From the NCBI GenBank assembly GCA_036268775.1, contig DATATM010000015.1, positions 1 through 64,000 on the forward strand: a stretch of 64,000 nt of DNA. Direction: 5' to 3'. This document shows, piece after piece, positions 52,337 to 60,880 of this stretch; the stretch's first letter is position 1; each line of letters opens with the position of its first letter. The position numbers were made by a program, and so were the translations under genes. The notes under the pieces were generated by a model that ran no database searches, was not told the DNA's origin, and saw nothing but the letters and a program-made list of their open reading frames with translations. The DNA is from DASZIT01 sp036268775. Lineage in GTDB: Bacteria > Actinomycetota > Acidimicrobiia > Acidimicrobiales > RAAP-2.

Positions 52337-53118
52337 GCAACGGCCTCCCCCCGCCGGCGGGGGTGCCGAGCCTGCCACTTCCCCCCAAGAAGCGGAAGCC
52401 GGCCCGGAGCCCGCGCACCCCGCGAAGCGGCACCGCCCGGGCGGTGGTGCGCGGGGTCAAGACCCGCGAACGCATCGAAGTGGCCGGCGGCGCCACCCTC
52501 ACCATCCTGGTGCTGTCCTGTCATGAGGAGGACACCACCGGGGTCGACCTCGCCTCCGGCACCCTGGTCCGGGCCCGGGTGGCCTGGCCGGAGGGCCACC
52601 TCCCCGACCTGGTCCCCTTCGACGTGGTCGAGGCGGTGCTGGCCGACGAACCCGAGCGCGACGATCTGGCCCAGCCGGAGGCGGTCACCGTCTCGGGGCT
52701 CCCCCGGCACCTCGGCACCTTCCACGGTCGCCGCAACCGCCAACTCCTCCACCAACTGGCCGCCCCCATCGAAGAGCACGTCCTCGGGTTCCCGGGGACC
52801 TCGGCGCCCTATTGGGAGTTCCGGGGGTTCCGGCCGTCGCTGGCCCTCCTGGTCCCGACCAAAGGGCCGGTCCTGTTCCGCCGGGAGCGGGAACGGTCGG
52901 TGTGGATCCGATTCGGGTGGGGACGCAGTGACAACTGGCTGCCGGTGGAGGACCCGAGGGCCGACCGGGCCCTCGATGTGGCCCGTCGGGACCGGCTCCA
53001 CGGCAAGGAACTGGCCTCCGCGCTCGGCTTCAAGCCCCACTACCTGGTGGCCTCCATCAGCACGCCGCGCAGCGGCCACTGCTACAAGACCATCCGGGCC
53101 CTGCTGCCCCGGGGTTGA
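52333..53118 (+). CDS. Unrecognised protein with basic proline-rich N-terminus
   Basis: A 261-residue protein coupled to the YyaL-type gene by a 4-bp overlap. The first about 45 residues are strongly basic and Pro-rich (PPKKRKPARSPRTPRSG), possibly nucleic-acid binding. The rest looks globular: a beta-rich stretch (IEVAGGATLTILVLSC), acidic middle, GRRNRQLLHQLAAPIEEH, APYWEFRGFRPSLALLVPTK, and a basic end with HGKELASALGFKPHYLVAS. I do not recognise the family. Its placement among YyaL, PhzF-like, phosphodiesterase and Bpa genes gives no clear clue. Confidence 0.7.
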   Translation: MSNGLPPPAGVPSLPLPPKKRKPARSPRTPRSGTARAVVRGVKTRERIEVAGGATLTILVLSCHEEDTTGVDLASGTLVRARVAWPEGHLPDLVPFDVVEAVLADEPERDDLAQPEAVTVSGLPRHLGTFHGRRNRQLLHQLAAPIEEHVLGFPGTSAPYWEFRGFRPSLALLVPTKGPVLFRRERERSVWIRFGWGRSDNWLPVEDPRADRALDVARRDRLHGKELASALGFKPHYLVASISTPRSGHCYKTIRALLPRG

Positions 53119-53120
53119 CG

Positions 53121-53897
53121 GTGCCCACCGACCTGGTCGTCATCGACGCCTTCACCGACCACCCGTTCTCGGGCAACCCGGCCGCCGTCTGCCGGCTCGC
53201 CAAGCCGGCCTCGGAGACCTGGATGGGCAACGTCGCCGCGGAGATGAACCTGTCAGAGACGGCGTTCGTCGTCTACCGGCCCGATGGCGACTACGACTTG
53301 CGGTGGTTCACCCCCACCACCGAGGTGGCTCTCTGCGGGCACGCCACCCTGGCCACCGCCCACCTGCTGGGCGGCGGCCGCTTCCATACCCGGAGCGGGG
53401 TACTCACCTGCGCCGTCGGTGACGACGGGTCGGTGGAGATGGACTTCCCGGCCGACCCGCCGGTCCCCACCCCGCCGCCGGTCGGACTGTTCGCCGCCCT
53501 CGGCACCGAGGGGGACACCCTGGCCGGCAGCTCCGATGTCATGGTGGTGTGCGCCGACGCCGACACCGTGCGCTATCTGAAGCCGGATCTCACCGCGCTG
53601 GCCGCCGTCGATGCCCGGGCGGTGATCGTCACCGCCGCCGCCGACCTCCCCGGGGTCGATTGCGTCTCCCGGGTCTTCGGCCCCCGGGTCGGGATCCCCG
53701 AGGACCCGGTCACCGGCTCCGCCCATTGCACCCTGGCCCCGTGGTGGTCGGCCCGGACCGGCCGCTCCGAGTTGGTCGGGGCCCAGCTGTCGGCCCGGGG
53801 CGGCACCGTCCGGATGCGGCTGGAGGGCGACCGGGTCGTCCTCGGCGGGCAGGCGGTGACGGTTTCCGAGGTCCGCCTGCTGGCCGAACCGGACTGA
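53121..53897 (+). CDS. PhzF-family isomerase-like protein
   Basis: A 258-residue protein of the PhzF phenazine-biosynthesis/diaminopimelate-epimerase-like fold. Hallmarks: VVIDAFTDHPFSGNPAAVC, the catalytic Glu in EMNLSETAFV (about 46), LRWFTPTTEVALCGHATLA and IPEDPVTGSAHC. Most relatives outside phenazine operons have unknown substrates. I chose GTG at 53121; a TTG at 53115 overlapping the previous stop is an alternative. Confidence 0.88.
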   Translation: MPTDLVVIDAFTDHPFSGNPAAVCRLAKPASETWMGNVAAEMNLSETAFVVYRPDGDYDLRWFTPTTEVALCGHATLATAHLLGGGRFHTRSGVLTCAVGDDGSVEMDFPADPPVPTPPPVGLFAALGTEGDTLAGSSDVMVVCADADTVRYLKPDLTALAAVDARAVIVTAAADLPGVDCVSRVFGPRVGIPEDPVTGSAHCTLAPWWSARTGRSELVGAQLSARGGTVRMRLEGDRVVLGGQAVTVSEVRLLAEPD

Positions 53898-53911
53898 CCG
53901 GCCCGGTGCCC

Positions 53912-53917
53912 TACAGT
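53912..53917 (+). promoter_or_regulatory. -10 box before the phosphodiesterase gene
   Basis: TACAGT with 8 nt to the GTG at 53926. Possibly leaderless. Confidence 0.4.
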
Positions 53918-53925
53918 CACTAACC

Positions 53926-55101
53926 GTGTCGGCCACCCCCCCTGCATCGGGATCGACCTCCCCCATCCGCCCCGACTATGACGGCGCCTGTCTGGCCACC
54001 CTGGTCCCCGCCCTGCTGTCCGGCTCGGCCGGAGACAACGGCGCCGCCGAGCGGACGCCGGACTGGCTCCCCGCCCTGGCGCGTCAGGCCGGCCAGATCG
54101 TCCTCCTCATCGTCGACGGGCTGGGTTGGCAACAGCTGACCGCCCGCCGCCCGCTGGCCCCCACCCTGACCGGGGCGGCCGGCATCGAGCGGTCGATCAC
54201 CTCGGTGGCCCCCACCACCACCGCCTGTGCCCTCACCTCCATCGCCACCGGCCGCCCGCCCGCCGATCACGGTCTGCTGGGGTACCGGCTGGCCGCCCCG
54301 AACGACGAGATCCTCAACGCCCTCCGATGGACGGTCGGGGTCCGCCGGCCCCGCGATGCCCGCCAGGAGTTCCCGGCCGGTCGCTACCAGCCCTACCCGC
54401 CGTTCCCGGGGGCCTCCCGGCCGGTGCCGGTGGTGTCCCGGGGGGAGTTCGGAGGGACCGGGTTCACCGCCGCCCACCTCGGGTCGTCGCCGTTGGCCGG
54501 CTACAAGGTCACCTCCTCGCTGGTCGTCGAAGTCCGCCGGCTGCTGTCGGCTGGGGAGCCGTTCGTCTACGCCTATTACGACGGCATCGACAAGGTGGCC
54601 CACGAACACGGGCTCGGCCCCTACTACGACGCCGAGCTGCAGACCGTCGACCGGTTGGTTTCGGACATCGCCTCCGTCCTCGAGCCGGGGGCGGTGTTGG
54701 TGGTGAGTGCCGACCACGGGCAGATCGACGTCGGCACCAACGTGGAGCTGCTGGGCCGGGAGGTGATGGCGGCCACCCGCTTCCTGTCCGGAGAGGGCCG
54801 GTTCCGCTGGCTCCATGCCTGTCCGGGGGCGGCCGACGACCTCCTCGCCACCGTCACCGAGCGCTACTTCGACACCACCTGGGTGATGAGCCGCGACCAG
54901 CTGGTCGACGAGGGATGGTTCGGCGGCCCCCTCCGGGACGGGGTGGCCGACCGGCTCGGCGATGTCGCCCTCATCCCCCACGCCCCGGTCGCCTTCCTCG
55001 ATCCGGCCGACGCCGGCGAGTCCAGTCTGGCCGCCCGGCACGGTTCGCTGACGGCCGACGAAATGCTGGTCCCCTTGTTGGCCATCGGTGGCACACTCTG
55101 A
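53926..55101 (+). CDS. Alkaline-phosphatase-fold nucleotide pyrophosphatase/phosphodiesterase
   Basis: A 391-residue member of the type I phosphodiesterase/nucleotide pyrophosphatase family. The two-metal site is visible: Asp in VLLIVDGLGW (about 64), nucleophile Thr in APTTTACALTS (about 98), Asp and His in YYDGIDKVAHEHG, Asp-His in SADHGQIDV, and a late His in AARHGSLTADE. No signal peptide, so it probably acts inside the cell. Substrate unknown. Confidence 0.9.
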   Translation: MSATPPASGSTSPIRPDYDGACLATLVPALLSGSAGDNGAAERTPDWLPALARQAGQIVLLIVDGLGWQQLTARRPLAPTLTGAAGIERSITSVAPTTTACALTSIATGRPPADHGLLGYRLAAPNDEILNALRWTVGVRRPRDARQEFPAGRYQPYPPFPGASRPVPVVSRGEFGGTGFTAAHLGSSPLAGYKVTSSLVVEVRRLLSAGEPFVYAYYDGIDKVAHEHGLGPYYDAELQTVDRLVSDIASVLEPGAVLVVSADHGQIDVGTNVELLGREVMAATRFLSGEGRFRWLHACPGAADDLLATVTERYFDTTWVMSRDQLVDEGWFGGPLRDGVADRLGDVALIPHAPVAFLDPADAGESSLAARHGSLTADEMLVPLLAIGGTL

Positions 55102-55103
55102 AG

Positions 55104-55637
55104 ATGAAGATGGAGCACGACGCCGCCAGCCCCTCCGCCCCTCCACCCGCCCTCACCCCCGAGGTGGTCACCACCCTGGACGGCCCGGCGGCCGACACCC
55201 CGGCCGGCGACGAGCCCGCCGAGGCAGCGCCGACCGAGTCGATCGAGAAGCCGGCCAAGCTCCTCCGCATCGGATCGATGGTCAAGCAGCTCCTCGAAGA
55301 GGTGCGGCAAGCCCCACTGGACGAGAGCAGCCGGGTCCGACTCCGGGAGATCTACGAGCAGTCGGTCCGGGAGCTGGCCGACGGGCTCTCCGACGACCTG
55401 GCCGCCGAGCTCGACCGGGTCTCGATCCCCTTCGACTCCCCCACCCCCTCGGATGCCGAGTTGCGGATCGCCCAGGCCCAGCTGGTCGGCTGGCTGGAAG
55501 GGCTCTTCCACGGGATCCAGGCCACCCTGGTGGCCCAACAGGTCGCCGCCCGGGCCCAGCTCGACGAGATGCGCCAGCAGGCCCTCCCGGCCGGCGGGGG
55601 CGGCGGGCCGGTGTCCCGACCCGGGACCTATCTCTGA
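55104..55637 (+). CDS. bpa: Bacterial proteasome activator (Bpa/PafE)
   Basis: ATP-independent ring activator that opens the 20S proteasome. The 177-residue protein has the conserved core KPAKLLRIGSMVKQLLEEVR, SSRVRLREIYEQSVRELADGL and PSDAELRIAQAQLVGWLEGL, and ends in GTYL, equivalent to the GQYL docking tail of mycobacterial PafE. The disordered, acidic N-terminus (about 1-48) is typical. ATG at 55104, 2 nt after the phosphodiesterase stop; a second ATG two codons later is possible. Its presence implies that the organism has a proteasome. Confidence 0.93.
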   Translation: MKMEHDAASPSAPPPALTPEVVTTLDGPAADTPAGDEPAEAAPTESIEKPAKLLRIGSMVKQLLEEVRQAPLDESSRVRLREIYEQSVRELADGLSDDLAAELDRVSIPFDSPTPSDAELRIAQAQLVGWLEGLFHGIQATLVAQQVAARAQLDEMRQQALPAGGGGGPVSRPGTYL

Positions 55638-55711
55638 TCCCCCCTGGCCGGGCCAGAGGTCCACGGACGCCGGTGCTGCGCGCTAGGGTCGGAATCACAC
55701 AGCTGTAACTC

Positions 55712-55730
55712 CTCCACAGCCTGTGGAGAA
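55712..55730. promoter_or_regulatory. DnaA-box-like palindrome upstream of dnaE
   Basis: CTCCACA, GCC, TGTGGAG is a perfect 7-bp inverted repeat. On the minus strand TTCTCCACA matches the DnaA box TTATCCACA at eight of nine positions; the plus-strand arm TCCTCCACA matches seven. It lies about 45 bp before the dnaE start, where DnaA could influence transcription. A plain RNA hairpin is the alternative. Confidence 0.45.
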
Positions 55731-55774
55731 CCTGGGACAGCTGGCGTCGCCATGACGAGAAAGGCGCCAGTTCG

Positions 55775-58700
55775 TTGGCATCACGGTCGTTCACACATCT
55801 GCACACCCACACCGAGTTCTCGATGCTCGACGGGGCCGCCCGGGTCGATGACCTGGTCCAAGCGGCGGTAGAGGACGGCCAGCCAGCCCTCGGGATCACC
55901 GACCACGGGAACATGTACGGGGTCCTCGACTTCTACGCCGCCTGCCGGAAGGCCGGCATCAACCCGGTGATCGGCACCGAGGCGTACATGGCCGGCGAAT
56001 CGAGGCTCGACCGGCCGGTGCGGCGGGGCAAGGTGGACGACACCGGCGGGGACGTCGACGGCGGGGAGAAGCTCTACTACCACCTCACCCTGTTGGCCGA
56101 GACCACCGCCGGGTACCGGAACCTGCTGAAGCTATCGTCGGCCGCCTACCTGGAGGGCTACTACTACAAGCCCCGGGTCGACTGGGAGCTCCTCGAACGC
56201 CACCACGCCGGCCTCATCGCCACCACCGGCTGCCTGGGTGGGGTGGTCCTCCAGGCCCTGCTGGCCAACGACCAGGTGAAGGCGGAGAGCCTGGCCGCCC
56301 GGCTCCAGGACATCTTCGGCAAGGACAACCTCTACGTCGAGCTCCAGGACCACGGGCTCCCCGAGCAGCAGAAGACCAACCCGGCCCTGGTGGAGATCGC
56401 CCGGCGGATCGGCGCCCCGCTGCTGGCCACCAACGACAGCCACTACACCCACCGGGAAGACCACGTGGCCCACGACGCCCTGCTCTGCGTCCAGACCGGG
56501 GCCCTCATCGCCGATCCCAAGCGCTTCAAGTTCGAGGGGGAGGAGCACTACCTGAAGTCGGCGGCGGAGATGCGCCACCTGTTCGCCGAGTTGCCGGAGG
56601 CCTGTGACAACACCCTGTTGATCGCCGAACGGGCCAACGTGGAGATCGAGTTCGGCCACCCGAGCCTCCCCCAGTTCCCGGTCCCCGACGAGTTCGTCGG
56701 CGACTCCTACGAGGTGCGCTCGGCCCAGTATCTCCGCCACCTGAGCATCGAAGGGGCCAAGGAGCGCTACGGCCATGCCATCCCCCCCAACGTCCTCGAG
56801 CGGCTCGACTACGAGCTCGGGGTCATCGGCGACATGGGCTTCTCCGCCTACTTCCTGGTGGTGTGGGACCTCATCCGCTTCGCCCGGTCCCGGGGGATCC
56901 GGGTGGGCCCGGGGCGGGGGTCGGCGGCCGGTTGCTGCGTGGCCTACTGCCTGAAGATCGTCGACCTCGACCCCATCCGCTACGACCTGCTGTTCGAGCG
57001 CTTCCTCAACCCCGGCCGGGCCCAGATGCCCGACATCGACATGGACTTCGACGAGCGCTACCGCGGCGACATGATCAAGTACGCCGCCGACCGCTACGGA
57101 TCCGACCATGTCGCCCAGATCGTCACCTTCTCCACCATCAAGGCGCGGGCGGCGGTGCGGGATGCCGCCCGGGTGCTGGGCAAGCCCTACGTGGTGGGCG
57201 ACAAGATCGCCAAGGCGATGCCGCCGCTGATGATGGGCCGGGACACCCCGCTGGGCGCCTGCCTGACCAAGATCGAGGGGTTCGAGGACGGCTTCCACGC
57301 CGCCGGCGAGCTGCGCACCATGTACGAGACCGACTCCGAGGCCAAGGAAGTCATCGACGTGGCCAAGGGCCTCGAGGGCCTCCGTCGCCAGGACGGCATC
57401 CACGCCGCCGCGGTGGTCATCACCGACCAGCCGCTCACCGAGTACGTCCCCATCCAGCGCAAGCCGGACAGCGACAATCCCGAAGACGCCCCGGTCGTCA
57501 CCCAGTACGAGATGCACGGCGTCGAGAACCTCGGGCTGTTGAAGATGGACTTCCTCGGCCTCCGCAACCTGTCGGTGATCGAGCGGGCCCTCGACCTCAT
57601 CCAGATCTCCACCGGGGAGCGGCCCGACATCGACAGCATCCCCCTCGACGACGACAAGACGTTCGAGATGTTGCGCAAGGGCGACTCCATGGGGGTGTTC
57701 CAACTGGAGGGCGGACCGATGCGCTCGCTGATGCGGTCGCTGGCCCCCACCACCTTCGATGACGTCGCCGCCTTGGTCGCCCTCTACCGACCGGGACCGA
57801 TGGCGGCCAACATGCACCGCGACTACGCCGACCGGAAGAACGGCCGCCAGCCGGTGACCTACCTCCACGACGACCTGGCCGAGATCCTCGCCGACACCTA
57901 CGGCCTGATGATCTACCAGGAGTCGGTGATGCGGGTGGCCCAGAAGTTCGCCGGCTACTCGCTGGCCGAAGCCGACAACCTGCGCAAGGCCACCGGCAAG
58001 AAGGACCGGGTCCTGATTGCCGCCGAGCGGGAGAAGTTCGTACTCGGCTGCGAGACCCAGGGCTACGGCAAGGAACTCGGGACCTCCCTGTTCAACATCA
58101 TCGAGCCGTTCGCCGACTACGCCTTCAACAAGTCCCACTCCTACGGGTACGGCTACATCGCCTACCAGACCGCCTGGCTGAAGGCCCACTACCCGGTCGA
58201 GTACCTGGCCGCCCTCCTCACCTCGGTGAAGGACACCAAGGACAAGACGGCGGTGTACCTGGCCGAGTGCCGGTCGCTCGGGATCCAGGTGCTGGTCCCC
58301 GACGTCAACCGCTCGCTCTCCGACTTCGCCGCCGACTACTCGCGGCGGGACCTGTCGGGGGACGGCACCCTCGGCGACATCACCTTCGGGATGGCGGCCA
58401 TCCGCAACGTCGGCCAGGGACTGGTCGGCCTCATCGTGGCCGAGCGCGAACGCAACGGCCCCTATGTCGACTTCTACGACTTCTGCCAACGGGTCGACCC
58501 CCAGGTCCTCAACAAGCGGACCATCGAGTCCCTGATCAAGGCGGGCGGGTTCGACTCCCTCGGCCACCCGCGCCGGGGACTCTGCCTGGTGTTCGAGGAG
58601 ATCTGCGACCTCACCCTCGAGCGCCGCCGCCAGCACGATGCCGGGGTGGTGTCGCTGTTCGCCTCGCTGGAGGTGGAGACGGAGGGAACCACCATGGGGT

Positions 58701-59404
58701 TCAGCGACACCCGGACCCCCATCCCCGACGTCGAGTTCGAGAAGACCCAGCGGCTCGCCTTCGAAAAGGAAATGCTCGGGCTCTACATCAGCGATCATCC
58801 CCTCATGGGGCTGGAAGGATCGCTGTCCCGCCTCACCGACTGCACCCTGGCCGAGCTCCGCAACGTCGACCTGGAGCCGATGGGCAACGAGGGCGGCTTC
58901 GGCCCCGGGGGCTACGGCAACGAGGGGCAGGTGCGCCTGGCCGGGGGGGTGGTGACCGACCTCTCCCGCCGGTACACCAAAAAGGGTGACCTGATGGCCA
59001 GCTTCGTGCTGGAGGACCTCCAGGCCTCCATCGACGTGTTCGTGTTCCCGAAGACGATGAGCGAGTACGGCGCCCTGCTCGACGACGACGCCATCGTGCT
59101 GATCAAGGGCCGGATCGACATGCGGGACGATCAGGTCAAGCTGGTCTGCCTGGAGGTGCAACGCCCCAACCTGGCCACCGACGGCACCATCGACCTCCGG
59201 ATCTCCCTCCCGGTCAATGCCCTCACCGACACCAAGGTCGGGGCGCTCAAACGGCTGCTGTCCGAGCACCCGGGCAACTCCCCGGTGTTCCTCCATGTCG
59301 GGCAGAAAGTCATCCGCCTCCCGTCCGAGTTCCGGGTGGACAGCCGTCGAGGGCTCATCGGCGAGCTGCGAGTGCTGCTCGGACCGAATGCGATTCTGAG
59401 TTGA
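55775..59404 (+). CDS. dnaE: DNA polymerase III alpha subunit, replicative
   Basis: The main chromosomal replicase catalytic subunit (DnaE1), 1209 aa. The N-terminal PHP domain has HLHTHTEFSMLDGAARVDD and GITDHGNMYGVLDF; the polymerase palm has RVGPGRGSAAGCCVAYCL and the catalytic aspartates in PDIDMDFDERYRGDMI; AYNKSHS-like FNKSHSYGYGYIAYQTAWLK follows; the C-terminal OB domain is at about 1050-1150. The start is TTG at 55775; no other start in frame fits the conserved N-terminus. It starts 137 bp after bpa. Confidence 0.96.
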   Translation: MASRSFTHLHTHTEFSMLDGAARVDDLVQAAVEDGQPALGITDHGNMYGVLDFYAACRKAGINPVIGTEAYMAGESRLDRPVRRGKVDDTGGDVDGGEKLYYHLTLLAETTAGYRNLLKLSSAAYLEGYYYKPRVDWELLERHHAGLIATTGCLGGVVLQALLANDQVKAESLAARLQDIFGKDNLYVELQDHGLPEQQKTNPALVEIARRIGAPLLATNDSHYTHREDHVAHDALLCVQTGALIADPKRFKFEGEEHYLKSAAEMRHLFAELPEACDNTLLIAERANVEIEFGHPSLPQFPVPDEFVGDSYEVRSAQYLRHLSIEGAKERYGHAIPPNVLERLDYELGVIGDMGFSAYFLVVWDLIRFARSRGIRVGPGRGSAAGCCVAYCLKIVDLDPIRYDLLFERFLNPGRAQMPDIDMDFDERYRGDMIKYAADRYGSDHVAQIVTFSTIKARAAVRDAARVLGKPYVVGDKIAKAMPPLMMGRDTPLGACLTKIEGFEDGFHAAGELRTMYETDSEAKEVIDVAKGLEGLRRQDGIHAAAVVITDQPLTEYVPIQRKPDSDNPEDAPVVTQYEMHGVENLGLLKMDFLGLRNLSVIERALDLIQISTGERPDIDSIPLDDDKTFEMLRKGDSMGVFQLEGGPMRSLMRSLAPTTFDDVAALVALYRPGPMAANMHRDYADRKNGRQPVTYLHDDLAEILADTYGLMIYQESVMRVAQKFAGYSLAEADNLRKATGKKDRVLIAAEREKFVLGCETQGYGKELGTSLFNIIEPFADYAFNKSHSYGYGYIAYQTAWLKAHYPVEYLAALLTSVKDTKDKTAVYLAECRSLGIQVLVPDVNRSLSDFAADYSRRDLSGDGTLGDITFGMAAIRNVGQGLVGLIVAERERNGPYVDFYDFCQRVDPQVLNKRTIESLIKAGGFDSLGHPRRGLCLVFEEICDLTLERRRQHDAGVVSLFASLEVETEGTTMGFSDTRTPIPDVEFEKTQRLAFEKEMLGLYISDHPLMGLEGSLSRLTDCTLAELRNVDLEPMGNEGGFGPGGYGNEGQVRLAGGVVTDLSRRYTKKGDLMASFVLEDLQASIDVFVFPKTMSEYGALLDDDAIVLIKGRIDMRDDQVKLVCLEVQRPNLATDGTIDLRISLPVNALTDTKVGALKRLLSEHPGNSPVFLHVGQKVIRLPSEFRVDSRRGLIGELRVLLGPNAILS

Positions 59405-59458
59405 CCGGGTCGACATCCCGGCAGCGAATTACCTGGCCACGAGCGGTTTTCATCGTGA

Positions 59459-59481
59459 GAGCCGGCCAAGTTGGCCGGCTC
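59459..59481 (+). terminator. Strong hairpin after dnaE
   Basis: GAGCCGGCCAA, G, TTGGCCGGCTC: perfect 11-bp arms about 55 nt past the dnaE stop. There is no T run, but such hairpins act as terminators or 3'-end stabilisers in actinobacteria. It also separates dnaE from the next promoter. Confidence 0.6.
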
Positions 59482-59506
59482 GGAGGCCTCGGCGGCGACC
59501 CCGAAT

Positions 59507-59535
59507 GGGACAAGTGCCGTCAAATCCCGTAAAAT
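59507..59535 (+). promoter_or_regulatory. Sigma-70-type promoter for the 59655 gene
   Basis: GGGACA (59507-59512), a 17-bp spacer and TAAAAT (59530-59535). This is the best -35/-10 combination in the window. The leader to the ATG at 59655 would be about 113 nt. Confidence 0.6.
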
Positions 59536-59654
59536 TGAGGGACGGCTCCCGCTCAGGAGCACCAAAGGCCCGTGCTGGTGGCGCCCTGGGTGTTCGTGGC
59601 GGACCCGAGTCGCCGGCTGAGGCCGCAGGGCAAATGAGGAGTACGGAACGGCTT

Positions 59655-60329
59655 ATGTCCATTCAGGTGGAGACCAAGGACTGCACATCATTGAGCGACG
59701 CCGAGTTGGCCGAAATGGCCGATCTCTGCGCCGTACGGGAGCCGCATTTTGACATCGGCTTCCTGTCGAAACAGCGGGAGGAATGGGTGCTGGTCACCCG
59801 GGCCCGGGAGGGCAACAAACTCCGCGGCTACTCGTTCTCGACCCTGGAGCGGATCGGGGGCACTCCGTCACTGCTGATCGGGGTGGGCACCATCGAGCGC
59901 ACCGCCCGGGCCGACACCGTGCTGCGGGCAATGATGGGCGACAAGTACCGGCGGGCGCTGTTGGCCTTCCCCGACGAAGATGTCCTGGTCGGAACCCGTC
60001 TCCTGTCGCCCGAGGGCTTCCGGGCCTTCGCCGGCCTCACCGACGTGGTGCCGGGGCCGGATCACAAGGCGACCGGGGAGGAGCGGGCCTGGGGACGCCG
60101 GCTGGCCAAGCGGTTCGGCTGCGAGGCCCGGATCGACGACCGCAGCTTCCTGATCGAGGGTGACGGATGCGAGTCGGGCGGGTTCGATGTCGGCGGTTCC
60201 AAGACTCCGGTACCCGAGGAAGTCACCGTCTTCTTCGACAAGAACGACGCCTCCTCCGGGGGTCGGCTGGTGACGTTCGGGTGGGCCATGGCCGAGGATC
60301 TGGCTGCCGGAAGACTCGGCGGGCACTGA
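59655..60329 (+). CDS. Unrecognised conserved-looking protein
   Basis: A 224-residue soluble protein beginning MSIQVETKDCTSLSDAELAEMADLC. The first 120 residues (EEWVLVTRAREGNKLRGYSF, TPSLLIGVGTIERTARADTVL) have alternating strands and helices reminiscent of a GNAT-like fold, but I see no acetyl-CoA loop. Later, ERAWGRRLAKRFGCEARIDDR and an acidic, Gly-rich end, then VTVFFDKNDASSGGRLVTFG. ATG at 59655 follows GGAAC 7 nt upstream; ATG at 59634 is an alternative. It has its own clear promoter. Function unknown. Confidence 0.7.
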   Translation: MSIQVETKDCTSLSDAELAEMADLCAVREPHFDIGFLSKQREEWVLVTRAREGNKLRGYSFSTLERIGGTPSLLIGVGTIERTARADTVLRAMMGDKYRRALLAFPDEDVLVGTRLLSPEGFRAFAGLTDVVPGPDHKATGEERAWGRRLAKRFGCEARIDDRSFLIEGDGCESGGFDVGGSKTPVPEEVTVFFDKNDASSGGRLVTFGWAMAEDLAAGRLGGH

Positions 60330-60393
60330 TCCACCCGGCCTCGCCTGCGTATCCGGCGAGGGTCGAAACAGCGTGTCCGGCCTTCGCAGGCAA

Positions 60394-60399
60394 TAGCAT
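60394..60399 (+). promoter_or_regulatory. -10 box for leaderless Rrf2-type regulator mRNA
   Basis: TAGCAT with 6 nt to the GTG at 60406. Confidence 0.45.
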
Positions 60400-60405
60400 G
60401 ACCTC

Positions 60406-60855
60406 GTGAAGGTTTCGACTCGGGGAGACTATGCCAGCCGGGCACTCCTGTCTCTCGCCCTCCATGCCGAGAGCGACGGGCCCACCGCGGTCCGGGACAT
60501 CGCCGAGCGGACCGGTCTGCCCCAGCCCTACCTCGAACAGATCCTGCTGGCGCTGAAAGGCGCCGGGCTGGTTCGCTCCAAGCGCGGGGTGGGGGGCGGC
60601 TACGTGCTGGCCCGGTCCCCCGATGAGATCACCCTCTCCCAGATCGTCAGCGCCGTCGACGGGCCGATCGTGGCCGGGGACTTCGGACTCCCCCACGAGA
60701 ACGGGGCCTGTGACCACGAAGGTCAGTGCATCCTGTTGGACGTGTGGGCCGACGTCGGGGAGCACATGCGCGTCCACCTCGACTCGTTCAATTTGGCCGA
60801 CATGGTGAGGCGCGCCCAGGGTCGGGTCTCCGCCCTCCCCAAGAGCTCCGCCTGA
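60406..60855 (+). CDS. Rrf2-family transcriptional regulator
   Basis: A 149-residue winged-helix regulator: VSTRGDYASRALLSLALHAE, the recognition region ERTGLPQPYLEQILLALKGAGLVRSKRG and the wing GVGGGYVLARSPDEI. Only two Cys lie in the usual sensing loop (GACDHEGQC), not three as in IscR, so a complete Fe-S site is doubtful unless another ligand contributes. Targets are unknown; the next gene is a membrane protein 25 bp downstream. Confidence 0.9.
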   Translation: MKVSTRGDYASRALLSLALHAESDGPTAVRDIAERTGLPQPYLEQILLALKGAGLVRSKRGVGGGYVLARSPDEITLSQIVSAVDGPIVAGDFGLPHENGACDHEGQCILLDVWADVGEHMRVHLDSFNLADMVRRAQGRVSALPKSSA

Positions 60856-60880
60856 CGGTCGATCCCGACCCTTCGTCACG

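Noticed and set aside
56132..59416. 1094-codon open frame opposite dnaE
   Set aside because: Same effect: low-complexity His/Gly/Val composition antisense to an intact DnaE.
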